DNA of 64,000 bases from CAXBNB01 sp049115735 (GTDB taxonomy: Bacteria > Bacteroidota > Bacteroidia > Cytophagales > Cyclobacteriaceae), in assembly GCA_049115735.1 (NCBI GenBank), contig JAGDZP010000005.1, positions 62,001-126,000 on the forward strand, written 5' to 3'. The translations under genes were made by a program, and so were the position numbers. Below the pieces are notes generated by a model that did not search any database, had not been told where the DNA came from, and worked only from the letters and a program-made list of their open reading frames with translations. Below are positions 15,880-24,718 of the stretch, piece after piece. How positions within the stretch are numbered: the stretch's first letter is position 1; each line of letters starts with the position of its first letter.

Positions 15880-16737
15880 ATGGCCAATATTTCTGAGACT
15901 GACCTCATCATCAATCCGGATGGGAGCGTCTATCACCTCAGCTTAAAACCTGAGCACATTTCCGACACCATCATTACCGTTGGCGATCCGAGTAGGGTAT
16001 TTCGTGTCAGTCAGCATTTCGATCAGGTGGAATTTGAAATGAACAAGCGTGAGTTCATTACGCATAAGGGAAAATACAAAGGCAAAGAAGTGACTGTCAT
16101 GAGTACCGGGATGGGTACCGACAATGTGGAAATATTCCTGACCGAAATTGATGCCCTGGCCAATATTGATTTTAAGACTAGAAAACCAAAAGACAAACAT
16201 CGAAAACTAAAGATTATTAGGTTAGGTACTTCTGGTAGCTTGCAAGAAGATGTCAGATTGGGTACTCATTTGGTTTCTGACTATGGTATTGGCCTGGATA
16301 CATTGATGTGTTTTTACAACCTGCGCCAAACGGGCTTTGAAAATATTGTATCCAATAAACTCAAAGAATATCTCGACCTTCCATTCAAACCTTATTGTGT
16401 GCAGGGTTCTCAGAACCTGAAAAAACAATATGCTTCTGACATGCTGTCTGGCAATACGATTACTGCTCCGGGTTTTTATGGGCCACAAGGACGTGAACTG
16501 CGGGTGCCACTAAAATATCCCCATCTCATCGAAGATTTGATGTATTTCCATCATGAAGAATTTTGGTTGACAAACTTTGAAATGGAAACAGCGGGCTATT
16601 ATGCGATGGCTCGAATGATGGGTCATGAGATGATCAGCTTAAATGCCATTATCGCTAACAGAGCTAGAAACGGATTTTCAAAAGACCCTCAAAAAGTGGT
16701 CGACAGTCTGATCAAGAAAGTTTTGGATAGATTATAA
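15880..16737 (+). CDS. Purine/uridine phosphorylase-family nucleoside phosphorylase
   Basis: 285 residues of the PNP/UDP phosphorylase fold. The phosphate-binding loop is VGDPSRVFRVS near the N-terminus; STGMGTDNVEIFLTEI and IIRLGTSGSLQ are the conserved core strands; FEMETAGYYAMARMMGHE carries the nucleoside-binding Met-Glu pair. The family cleaves nucleosides with phosphate to base and ribose-1-phosphate; sequence favours uridine phosphorylase-like enzymes but does not settle purine against pyrimidine. The start codon lies just after the 93-bp palindrome. Confidence 0.88.
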   Translation: MANISETDLIINPDGSVYHLSLKPEHISDTIITVGDPSRVFRVSQHFDQVEFEMNKREFITHKGKYKGKEVTVMSTGMGTDNVEIFLTEIDALANIDFKTRKPKDKHRKLKIIRLGTSGSLQEDVRLGTHLVSDYGIGLDTLMCFYNLRQTGFENIVSNKLKEYLDLPFKPYCVQGSQNLKKQYASDMLSGNTITAPGFYGPQGRELRVPLKYPHLIEDLMYFHHEEFWLTNFEMETAGYYAMARMMGHEMISLNAIIANRARNGFSKDPQKVVDSLIKKVLDRL

Positions 16738-16748
16738 GTAAGGGAAAA

Positions 16749-16904
16749 ATGTCCTTTCTGACTATATTCATAATTATCGCCTTAGTATTTCTTACCCTTT
16801 TCAGGGCTTTTCTCAATGCAAGTATTTGGAATAACCTTCATCAAAGGAAGATTCACAAAAGGTTATTTATTCAACCCTCATGTCTGCTGCCAGCCTTGGG
16901 TTAA
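16749..16904 (+). CDS. Possible small single-helix membrane peptide, perhaps frameshifted
   Basis: An ATG 11 bases after the phosphorylase stop, preceded by AAGGG, opens 51 codons: MSFLTIFIIIALVFLTLF, then a basic segment (LHQRKIHKRLF) and a stop at 16902-16904. In the +1 frame the sequence across the end reads MSAASLGLIGYLTFG and then stops, which looks like the second helix of a two-helix protein. One indel near 16875 would join them, so this may be a decayed gene, a sequencing error or coincidence. Confidence 0.3.
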   Translation: MSFLTIFIIIALVFLTLFRAFLNASIWNNLHQRKIHKRLFIQPSCLLPALG

Positions 16905-16946
16905 TCGGCTATCTAACCTTTGGTTAGTTCGAATATGCAAGACTAG

Positions 16947-18227
16947 CTACAGCCTCGTATTCAGCACGTTGTTGTAGATAGAGCCGAATGTATAGTTCAC
17001 ACCCAAGCCAAGCGTAAGGTCATAATCAGTGGCTACTTGTCTTTGTTGTAGAAGCAAATCCTCTATTGAAGCATTTCCTGCCGGCAGGTTAAGCTGATCT
17101 CGGATCAGTTTGAATTCCGAGGATAGCCTCACTGACAATCCTTTGATCAAACGTACTGTTATGTAGTTATCCAACTCCACGCGGTTTTGAGCAAAATCAC
17201 CAAGAATATGTGAAGCCTCTATACTTGTGAATATTCTCCCCCATGGCTGACGATAACGGATATTAATACTTACTGTCTGGTTGCTATAGGTATCAGACTC
17301 CCGATCAAAAATCGTTGTTTCATAATATCGTTGGTTGATATAACCAACCCGATAAGCGAAAGTGATTTCCCTTCTAAGTACTTCTGTATATGGAAATAGG
17401 CTATATTCCAAAGCAGGAGCTAGCCAGATTTGGTCATCAATATTATTAAATGTACTGGACTGATACCTTCCAAACCCACCAACTGACCAGTGGCTTCCTA
17501 AACTTTTTACCAGCTTGGTACTTACCCAGTTTCTATGCCTGTTGTTGACAATGTCCCCATCATCAGACTGGATAGTCAGCTCCCTAAGGTCAATCCTGAA
17601 GTTGTTTACAAAGCGCCAGTTTTCCGTTACTCTGACAACCTCTAGCCCTGACTCAATTTCGAATTCATTTCTGTTCTGGTTTTTATCAAAATCCACTTCA
17701 CCAAAAACATCAAAGACCCAGCGGTTCCACGGATCAGAGATTGTCGATTTCGATTTAGACTTTTTCTCTCTCTTCACGGAGACATCAATATTCTCAGCCA
17801 TGTCGGAATGAAGCAGATAAGACACCAATCCCAATTCGATTTGCTTCACCAAGCCTCTTCGCCTCTCATCACTTGTAGATGTTGGTAAAAAGCTGGCCTC
17901 AATTTTATTATCAATACCCTCCAGGTCGCCCAAGCCTGTAAAATTAATGTCATAAATACGCCCTCCACTACCAGTATAATTATTTGCTATAAATACCAAC
18001 ACATCGGCAACAGCCTGATCACGGACATGGTTGACATAGTCAATTTCCTGCTGTACAAAACTCATCTGGCAACTTCTGCAATCGATGTAAACAAAGAGTT
18101 TTTTGTCAGAATCTATTGACTGGGCTGTAGCCTTATGCCCAGTGTTTAACAAAACGAGAACTAAAACAAAGTATGAAAAAAATCTTAACACTTTTGAGGG
18201 GCGCAACATGCGTTTATATAGGTTCAT
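16947..18227 (-). CDS. Outer-membrane beta-barrel protein with N-terminal Cys pair domain
   Basis: 426 residues with a signal peptide ending near HKATAQ. Residues 43-150 form a soluble domain opening with FVYIDCRSCQMSFVQQEIDYV and a possible helix-strand segment (DQAVADVLVFIANNY). From about residue 165 the sequence alternates polar and aromatic residues with repeated strands (WRFVNNFRIDLREL, HWSVGGFGRYQS, SINIRYRQPWGRIFTSIEAS, YDLTLGLGVNYTFGS), indicating a barrel of about 10-12 strands. No family is recognised with confidence. The CxxC next to the N-terminus could hold a metal or disulphide. The 190 bases upstream hold no clear gene or strong promoter box. Confidence 0.72.
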   Translation of the reverse strand: MNLYKRMLRPSKVLRFFSYFVLVLVLLNTGHKATAQSIDSDKKLFVYIDCRSCQMSFVQQEIDYVNHVRDQAVADVLVFIANNYTGSGGRIYDINFTGLGDLEGIDNKIEASFLPTSTSDERRRGLVKQIELGLVSYLLHSDMAENIDVSVKREKKSKSKSTISDPWNRWVFDVFGEVDFDKNQNRNEFEIESGLEVVRVTENWRFVNNFRIDLRELTIQSDDGDIVNNRHRNWVSTKLVKSLGSHWSVGGFGRYQSSTFNNIDDQIWLAPALEYSLFPYTEVLRREITFAYRVGYINQRYYETTIFDRESDTYSNQTVSINIRYRQPWGRIFTSIEASHILGDFAQNRVELDNYITVRLIKGLSVRLSSEFKLIRDQLNLPAGNASIEDLLLQQRQVATDYDLTLGLGVNYTFGSIYNNVLNTRL

Positions 18228-18417
18228 CAGAGGGTAAAATTCTGGTTGTTCTAAAGTTGCGCCAAGATCAATTTTGATGCCAAAACTCTCAGAATAAGGG
18301 TAATGGAGTCATAATTGATAATTATCTCCGAAAAAATTGATGAAATGTTATGGCAATGGAGAAATTGTACTATTTGACGCCTAAATTCGAGACCAAACGG
18401 ATCAAAATGATAAGTGG

Positions 18418-19410
18418 TTATTGCGTGATTTGCTCCAAGACTAAATTCGTACGTGCACCCGATTTTCCAGTGCTTGGACACTTACCAACTCCTAGCAGAT
18501 CATTCACGACTTCTTGAATAAGTGGTTGTTGTATGTGCTTAGGCATCTCAAAATCAAATACCTGCTCTCCGGTTTCATCAGAGACCAGCTTTACCTTGGA
18601 ATTTTCAAAAGTGCTGTACGTAATGTGACCTTTACTGCCGATGATAGTCGTCTCTTCTTTGTCCATAGAATTACCAGCAGTGAAACACCATGTTCCATTT
18701 CCTACGATCCCATGCTCGAAGGAAAAAGATGCCATAGTTATGTCATCAGATGCGTATGCGCCTGATTGATTGATCGAAATACCTTTGGCCTCTTTAACAG
18801 GCCCGAAAAGGAAGTCCAGAAAATCAAACTGATGAGAAGCCAGGTCATAAAAATATCCGCCACCAGCTACCTCGGGATTCACTCGCCAATTGTCTTCAGT
18901 TTTTGTGATGATATCTGGACTTAAAGGCTTTATCATTTCAATATTCAACATCCTCACATCTCCAATTTCTCCACTCTCTATCAATTCTTTTACCTTGATA
19001 AAATTTGGTAGTGCTCGACGATAATAAGCGATGTAAACAGGCAAACCCCGCTTCGAAAAAACATGATTGATTTGCTCACACTCCGTATGAGTTTTTGCCA
19101 TAGGTTTCTCTATATAAACCGGCATCCCAGCCTTGGACACTTTCAATGCTAACTCAGCATGAGCATTTGGCGGAGTAGCAATATATATGGCATTCACATC
19201 CTGAGCTCCCAATAGTTGGTCCACATCATCATACCAACGTGAGATACCGTGCCTTTCCGCATAATCTTTAGCTTTTGCACCATTTCTTCGCATAACCGCC
19301 GTTATCTCTGAGTTTGGAATTTTGTTCATTGCAGGCGCACTCTTCACCTCACAAACATCTCCTACTCCAAGAATGCCCCATTTTACTGTGTTACCATTTA
19401 TCTTTTTCAT
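18418..19410 (-). CDS. Gfo/Idh/MocA-family oxidoreductase
   Basis: 330 residues. The N-terminal Rossmann domain has WGILGVGDVCEVKSAPA and NAIYIATPPNAHAELALKV; the catalytic-region motif is YIEKPMAKTHTEC (EKP). The C-terminal alpha/beta domain carries GGGYFYDLASHQFDFLDFLFG with its conserved Asp and His. These NAD(P)-dependent enzymes act on sugars or inositols. It overlaps ttcA by four bases, so the two are one transcript, although no functional link is evident. Substrate unknown. Confidence 0.92.
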   Translation of the reverse strand: MKKINGNTVKWGILGVGDVCEVKSAPAMNKIPNSEITAVMRRNGAKAKDYAERHGISRWYDDVDQLLGAQDVNAIYIATPPNAHAELALKVSKAGMPVYIEKPMAKTHTECEQINHVFSKRGLPVYIAYYRRALPNFIKVKELIESGEIGDVRMLNIEMIKPLSPDIITKTEDNWRVNPEVAGGGYFYDLASHQFDFLDFLFGPVKEAKGISINQSGAYASDDITMASFSFEHGIVGNGTWCFTAGNSMDKEETTIIGSKGHITYSTFENSKVKLVSDETGEQVFDFEMPKHIQQPLIQEVVNDLLGVGKCPSTGKSGARTNLVLEQITQ

Positions 19411-20198
19411 ATCAATGTCATTTCTTTTTGATTATTTGGTATTTGGCCATTCCAAAGCTCAGGCTTAAGTAGAAAATTGGGATCGGGATTTCTCATGGCA
19501 TTTAGCAGACTTGACTTAATCTGCGCATTGCTTTGCTGTAGATCTTTGATCAAAGATTTGATATATTGCCTCTTTAATCCATCCTGACTGCCACATAAAT
19601 TGCAAGGAATGATTGGCCAGTCCTGCTGAGCTGCAAACTCCTCTAAATAAGTTTCTTCCAAGGAATATAATGGCCTGATTATATGAATCCCCTGCTTCTC
19701 CGTCATATAATGAGGTGCCATGGAAGCTAATTGACCGGAGTAGAATGCATTCATTAAGAATGTCTCTATCAAGTCATCCAAATGGTGCCCCAAAGCTATT
19801 TTATTACACCCCTTTTTAGCTGCCAGATCATACAGCACACCCCTCCTTAAGCGACTACACAAAGAGCAAAAGGTCTTACCATCTTTTATTTTTTCAACGA
19901 CAACAGAATAGGTATCCCGATACTCTATGTGATTTGGTACTTCCCATTGCTGAAACAGTTTAGGAAGGATTTGATCAGGAAATCCCGGCTGCCCCTGATC
20001 GAGATTAACCGCTAAAATTTCAAAATCGACAGGTGCTTTTTTCTGAAATTCAATCAAAAAATGAAGCAGGCACAAACTATCCTTTCCACCACTGACCGCT
20101 ACCATCACTTTGTCGCCATCATCTATCATTCGGAAATCCGCAATGGCCTTGCCTATTTCCCGGTTGATTTTGGAATACAGTTTTTTTCCTTCTTTCAA
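19407..20198 (-). CDS. ttcA: tRNA 2-thiocytidine-32 synthetase TtcA-like
   Basis: 263 residues. The PP-loop SGGKDS lies at 36-41; C111/C114 (CSLCSRLRRG) and C199/C202 (PCNLC) are the cysteine pairs of TtcA, which bind the iron-sulphur cluster, with GHHLDDLIETFLMN between. TtcA adds sulphur to C32 of some tRNAs. The start is the TTG at 20198: no ATG occurs until residue 24, and a perfect -7 box lies about 20 bases upstream. A TtcA-like paralogue with another target cannot be excluded. Confidence 0.88.
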   Translation of the reverse strand: MKEGKKLYSKINREIGKAIADFRMIDDGDKVMVAVSGGKDSLCLLHFLIEFQKKAPVDFEILAVNLDQGQPGFPDQILPKLFQQWEVPNHIEYRDTYSVVVEKIKDGKTFCSLCSRLRRGVLYDLAAKKGCNKIALGHHLDDLIETFLMNAFYSGQLASMAPHYMTEKQGIHIIRPLYSLEETYLEEFAAQQDWPIIPCNLCGSQDGLKRQYIKSLIKDLQQSNAQIKSSLLNAMRNPDPNFLLKPELWNGQIPNNQKEMTLI

Positions 20199-20218
20199 GT
20201 CTAATTGAGTTTTTTTGG

Positions 20219-20226
20219 CAAAAATA
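20219..20226 (-). promoter_or_regulatory. -7 promoter box (TATTTTTG) for ttcA
   Basis: A perfect TAnnTTTG match on the minus strand, 20 bases upstream of the TTG start of ttcA. The -33 position reads TTAG, a partial match only. Confidence 0.4.
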
Positions 20227-20401
20227 GGATAATTTCTTCTGCTGTCTAATCATACTGCGGATACCGTTCATGTAAAATCACAGACACAAATCATACGACA
20301 ATGGACAATGCAGCGAAAATTTAAAAATAACGAGTACATTCGCAGCATAAACCCAAATACATATTCTCCCCCAAAGAGGATAACACATACGAACAACATT
20401 A

Positions 20402-22786
20402 ATGATCAAAGCTCAAAGGCTACTATTTCTGGCCCTTTCCCTTTTGCTTATTCTTTATGGTTTTCAGAGTCATGCTCAGAATAACTCAATGGTTGCACTC
20501 ACAGGAGAGGTAACGAGCAAATGGACTGGGGAAACGATTGTAGGGGTGAATGTATTCTTCCCAAGCCTCGAACGAGGCGTAGCAACAAACACCGAAGGCA
20601 AGTATAAAATTTCCGTTCCAAGGGGAACGTTTTCTGTAGAATTCAGGAGGGTTGGATTACAGACTGTAACAATGAGTTTGGACATTCTCAACGATCAGGT
20701 GTTGAATGTGGAAATGATGGAATCCACAAAGAACCTTAACGAGCTGATCATTTACAGCGAAAAAGCTGACGCAAATGTCAAGAGCCTGGATGTGGGAAAA
20801 AATATTCTAGACATTGAGAAAATAAACTCTCTCCCCTCATTTATGGGTGAGCCTGACTTAGTGAAAAGCCTGATCCTGCTGCCGGGAGTTAGCACGGTTG
20901 GAGAAGGAGCTTCGGGCTTCAATGTAAGAGGGGGTGGAATTGACCAGAACCTTATTTTGCAGGATGATGCTCTGATTCTAAACTCTTCGCATGTCTTTGG
21001 GTTCTTCTCGGTCTTCAATCCTCTTTTGGTAAAAAATGCAACACTCTACAAAAGCAATATGCCAGTGAGCTATGGTGGCCGGCTGTCTTCTGTTTTGGAT
21101 GTAGAGCTGAAAGAAGGAGATTACCAGAAACATAATGTAAGTGGGGGAATTGGATTGATTTCCAGCAAACTGGCAGTTGATGGGCCTATTATTAAGGATA
21201 AACTATCGTTTGTAGTCGGCGGACGGGTTTCATATTCCGACTGGTTGCTTCGAAGGGCAGAAGATGTAAATCTGAAAAAAAGTAGTGCCGCATTTAATGA
21301 CTTTAACTTGAAGCTCTCTTTAATCGTCGATGAAAAAAATAAGATATGGTATTCCGGCTATCGCAGTGAAGATGGCTTTAGTTTTGCCTCTGACACCACC
21401 TTTTCGTGGTATACTACCAACCACGCCCTAGCCTGGAGCCATCTATTTTCAGATTCATTTTCAGTAAAGACTAGCCTAGTGACTGGAGCTTATAGCTATA
21501 ATATAAAAGATGAAAAAGGTGTCAATTCGTTTAAAATAGATTCAAAAATAAAATACCAAAACCTGAAGTTTACAGGCCAGCTAGGATTGTATAAAAACAA
21601 TCGGCTGTTATTCGGTCTCGAATCATATATCTATAATTTCTATCCCGGCAATCAATTCCCATTGAGTGAAACGTCCGGCGTGGAATCTCTGGATATTGAA
21701 AAAGAAAAATCCATAGAAGGAGCCATATTTCTGGAGGATGAAATCACTCTGAATGATCGTCTTTCTATCAAAGCAGGCCTGAGGTTTTCCGGCTTCTCCA
21801 ACCTTGGGCCTGGCACAGATTACATTTATGAAAACGGACAAAGCAGGACCCAATCGACTATTACAGATACCGTATATTATGCCAATGGAGAAAAAATAGC
21901 TTCTTATTTGGGGCCAGAACCAAGGTTGGCAATTAACTATTCTTTGAATCAAAACAGTTCGATAAAGGCGAGCTTCAATCGTAATCGACAATATTTACAC
22001 CTAATATCAAACACCACAGCATCCACTCCAACAGACTTTTGGAAGACCAGCAACAAATATTTAGAGCCAGAGGTCAACGATCAGATTTCTCTCGGTTATT
22101 TTAGAAACTTTGTCAACAACACAATTGAAACATCTGTAGAGCTATACCACAAATCGGCTTCAAACATTTTGGACTACAAAGACGGATCTGTTTTGCTTAT
22201 GAATACGAATATTGAAACCGACTTGATACCCGGTACTGCTGAGGCCTATGGGTTTGAACTATTCATGAACAAGAAAGCAGGAGCACTCACAGGCTGGATG
22301 AGCTATACTTTTTCCAGAACATTTAGAGAAGTGAATGGCATTCATGATGATGAAGTGATAAATCAGGGTAATAGGTATCCTGCCAACTACGACAAACCTC
22401 ATGATTTCACTCTAGCCCTCAATTATAAGACTAGTCCCATTGTCGATTTTGGCATCAACTTCACTTACAATACAGGGCGTCCTGTGACTGTGCCACTGTC
22501 GGCATACAACATTTCCAATTTATCCGGCATAGCCAACTTTTCCCTTCGCAATCAAAGAAGAATCCCGGATTACCACAGGTTGGATTTGTCTATGACTATG
22601 AAAAGTAAACCAAAAATCGACCGTAAATGGAACTACAGCTGGACTTTTGCCTTGTATAATGTTTATGGACGTAAGAACGCTTATTCCGTATTCTTCAAAA
22701 ATGAATTTGGTTCACCTCCTCAGGCATATAAGATGTCTGTTCTTGGAAGTATTTTCCCTTCAATTATGCTCAACTTTAATATCTAA
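20402..22786 (+). CDS. TonB-dependent outer-membrane receptor
   Basis: 794 residues: signal peptide (LLFLALSLLLILYGFQSHAQ), a carboxypeptidase-regulatory-like beta-sandwich (about 30-115: TGEVTSKWTGETIVGVNVFF), a plug domain (about 130-240: FNVRGGGIDQNLILQDDALI), and a 22-strand barrel to the C-terminal aromatic strand ending in MLNFNI. It is of the CarboxypepD_reg-plug class, smaller than SusC. It is followed directly by a DUF4249 lipoprotein, a pairing seen across Cytophagales and analogous to SusC/SusD. The transported ligand is unknown. A weak box TACATTCG at 20335-20342 is the best promoter candidate upstream. Confidence 0.95.
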   Translation: MIKAQRLLFLALSLLLILYGFQSHAQNNSMVALTGEVTSKWTGETIVGVNVFFPSLERGVATNTEGKYKISVPRGTFSVEFRRVGLQTVTMSLDILNDQVLNVEMMESTKNLNELIIYSEKADANVKSLDVGKNILDIEKINSLPSFMGEPDLVKSLILLPGVSTVGEGASGFNVRGGGIDQNLILQDDALILNSSHVFGFFSVFNPLLVKNATLYKSNMPVSYGGRLSSVLDVELKEGDYQKHNVSGGIGLISSKLAVDGPIIKDKLSFVVGGRVSYSDWLLRRAEDVNLKKSSAAFNDFNLKLSLIVDEKNKIWYSGYRSEDGFSFASDTTFSWYTTNHALAWSHLFSDSFSVKTSLVTGAYSYNIKDEKGVNSFKIDSKIKYQNLKFTGQLGLYKNNRLLFGLESYIYNFYPGNQFPLSETSGVESLDIEKEKSIEGAIFLEDEITLNDRLSIKAGLRFSGFSNLGPGTDYIYENGQSRTQSTITDTVYYANGEKIASYLGPEPRLAINYSLNQNSSIKASFNRNRQYLHLISNTTASTPTDFWKTSNKYLEPEVNDQISLGYFRNFVNNTIETSVELYHKSASNILDYKDGSVLLMNTNIETDLIPGTAEAYGFELFMNKKAGALTGWMSYTFSRTFREVNGIHDDEVINQGNRYPANYDKPHDFTLALNYKTSPIVDFGINFTYNTGRPVTVPLSAYNISNLSGIANFSLRNQRRIPDYHRLDLSMTMKSKPKIDRKWNYSWTFALYNVYGRKNAYSVFFKNEFGSPPQAYKMSVLGSIFPSIMLNFNI

Positions 22787-22828
22787 TGCCACATGAGGAT
22801 AGCTGAAAAAATAATATCAATTGTGAAA

Positions 22829-23929
22829 ATGAGTAAGAGAAATGGCCTTAACATCATTTTATTTTCACTTCTGCTTATTACCTCAACTGCTTGTATTGAA
22901 AAGTACCAGTTTGAGTTGAGCAAAGAGCCTATCCTGGTGATCGATGGTGCCATCACCGACGAATCCGGCATACACGTTGTAAAGCTGTCTTTTTCATCTA
23001 CGTTTACTGACAACCCCGTTTTTGTTCCGGTTGACCCTTTAGTAGGAAATGCGAGGGTAGAAATCATTGACGACAACAACCAAGTCGTTCAGTTGGAAGA
23101 ACAGCAAACAGGAACTTATCACACTCACAGTTCTTTTCAAGGTGAAATTGGCCGTACTTATCAATTGCGTGTCACTCTGAATAATGGAAAAAAGTATGAA
23201 TCTGAACCTGAGTTGCTGAGACCTACAGGTGGAATAGTTGAAAATATCTCTTTTGAAAATACTTCAAGAAGTGTCACTTTAGATGGAAACATAATTGAAG
23301 AAGATATAGTACTCTTTAAAATAGATTTCACTGATAATGCTGAGACAGAAAACTACTACCGCTGGAGGTACAAAGAGATATATGAAGTCGAGGCTCCAAT
23401 GGCGGACAATCCTCCACCCTGTCCCTTCAAGTGTAGACCATGTACACAAAACCCTGTTAAGCAATGTTGGGCGACAAAATTTGACAATGAAATTCTAAAG
23501 ATTGAAAGTGACGAACTGTTTGACGGAAAGTCCGTCAAGAATTATGAGATCTATGCTGTCCCATCTGACCGACGATTTGATATAGGTTACGTGGCAAGCA
23601 TTGAACAATATTCCCTCTCAAAAGGAGCCTATGAATACTGGAGTGCCATTCAAAACCAACAGAATAATAATGGAACTATTTTTGAAACTCCGAACTATCA
23701 AATCAGAGGAAATATAAAGTCTCTTGATGACTCAGACGAGTTGGTGTTAGGATATTTTGTCGCCTCTGCTAAATCAATAAATCGGCGCTTTGTGAGCGAA
23801 ACAGAAATTCCGGGTTTGGTCGGACCAATTAATTGCTCTCCAAATAAAGACGGGTGTTACCCAAATGCCTGCCAAGATTGTCGAGCCTGGCCAGCCTCAC
23901 GTGTCAGACCCGATTTTTGGCCTAATTAA
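22829..23929 (+). CDS. DUF4249 surface lipoprotein, partner of the TonB receptor
   Basis: 366 residues from the ATG at 22829, chosen over the upstream ATG at 22793 because it gives a standard lipoprotein signal (NIILFSLLLITSTAC). The mature part opens with the DUF4249 hallmark PILVIDGAITDESGIHVVKLS and continues with beta-strands (GRTYQLRVTLNNGKKYESEPE). A Cys cluster (PPPCPFKCRPCTQNPVKQC) and a second one near the end (CSPNKDGCYPNACQDC) are typical of the family. It likely caps the TonB receptor on the outer face. Its stop is six bases from the stop of the convergent rlmB. Confidence 0.92.
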   Translation: MSKRNGLNIILFSLLLITSTACIEKYQFELSKEPILVIDGAITDESGIHVVKLSFSSTFTDNPVFVPVDPLVGNARVEIIDDNNQVVQLEEQQTGTYHTHSSFQGEIGRTYQLRVTLNNGKKYESEPELLRPTGGIVENISFENTSRSVTLDGNIIEEDIVLFKIDFTDNAETENYYRWRYKEIYEVEAPMADNPPPCPFKCRPCTQNPVKQCWATKFDNEILKIESDELFDGKSVKNYEIYAVPSDRRFDIGYVASIEQYSLSKGAYEYWSAIQNQQNNNGTIFETPNYQIRGNIKSLDDSDELVLGYFVASAKSINRRFVSETEIPGLVGPINCSPNKDGCYPNACQDCRAWPASRVRPDFWPN

Positions 23930-23935
23930 GCTTAT

Positions 23936-24718
23936 CTAGCCCCTTTGACGGAGGCATTCATAAAGTACAATTGCAGAGGCCACCGAAACGTTTAAGGAAT
24001 CTATTTCTCCATGTAATGGTATTTTAGCACTGGTGTTTGATGCATCGATTAGCTCTGGAGAAACACCATTTTCCTCCGAGCCCATAATGATTGCAGTAGG
24101 TATGTTATACTCAAGATCGAAGATCAATTGGTCGGATTTTTCAGTACAGGCAACCACCTGAAATCCACTATTCTTTAAATAAATTATTGCTTCTTTTAGA
24201 CTGTCCTCTTTGCATACTGATAGGTAATTCAACGCACCAGCAGAAGTCTTTACCGCATCACTGTTGATCAAAGCTCCGCCTTTTGAGGGTATGACAACTG
24301 CATTTACTCCGGCGCATTCGGCAGTTCGGCAAATTGCCCCAAAGTTCCTCACATCCGTTATCCGGTCAAGAATCAAAATCAAAGGCGTTTTCCCGTTTTC
24401 ATAGCTTCCGGCTACAATATTATGAAGAGGCACATAAGTAATGGGAGAAACAAAGGCGATCACACCCTGATGATTTTTTCTGGATAGCCTATTCAGCTTT
24501 TCGATCGGTACTTTGGATACACTCAGGTGATTGTCCCTTACCAGATCATATAATTCTTGAATAAGTTCATTTTTGAGCCCTTTTTGGAGAAATATTTTTT
24601 CAATTTGCTTACCTGACTTGATCGTCTCAATAACCGCTCGTGTGCCGAAGATCATATCGTCATTGTCGCGATCAGGCTGGGGTTTGCGGTTATACTTTAC
24701 ATATTTGCTTTTCTCCAT
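23936..24718 (-). CDS. rlmB: 23S rRNA (guanosine-2'-O)-methyltransferase RlmB
   Basis: 260 residues of the SpoU/TrmH family. The N-terminal substrate-binding domain has IFGTRAVIETIKSGKQIEKIFLQ; the knotted SPOUT domain carries the three motifs: LDRITDVRNFGAICRTAECAG (catalytic Asn and Arg), IIMGSEENGVSPELI and IPLHGEIDSLNVSVASAIVLYE. RlmB methylates the ribose of a conserved guanosine in 23S rRNA domain V. Its start overlaps the end of the GWxTD gene by 22 bases, so the two are translationally coupled. Confidence 0.93.
   Translation of the reverse strand: MEKSKYVKYNRKPQPDRDNDDMIFGTRAVIETIKSGKQIEKIFLQKGLKNELIQELYDLVRDNHLSVSKVPIEKLNRLSRKNHQGVIAFVSPITYVPLHNIVAGSYENGKTPLILILDRITDVRNFGAICRTAECAGVNAVVIPSKGGALINSDAVKTSAGALNYLSVCKEDSLKEAIIYLKNSGFQVVACTEKSDQLIFDLEYNIPTAIIMGSEENGVSPELIDASNTSAKIPLHGEIDSLNVSVASAIVLYECLRQRG

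Noticed and set aside
18300..18335. AT-rich inverted repeat after the Gfo/Idh gene as a terminator
   Set aside because: The stem is short and the T-run lies on the wrong side for the minus-strand gene.
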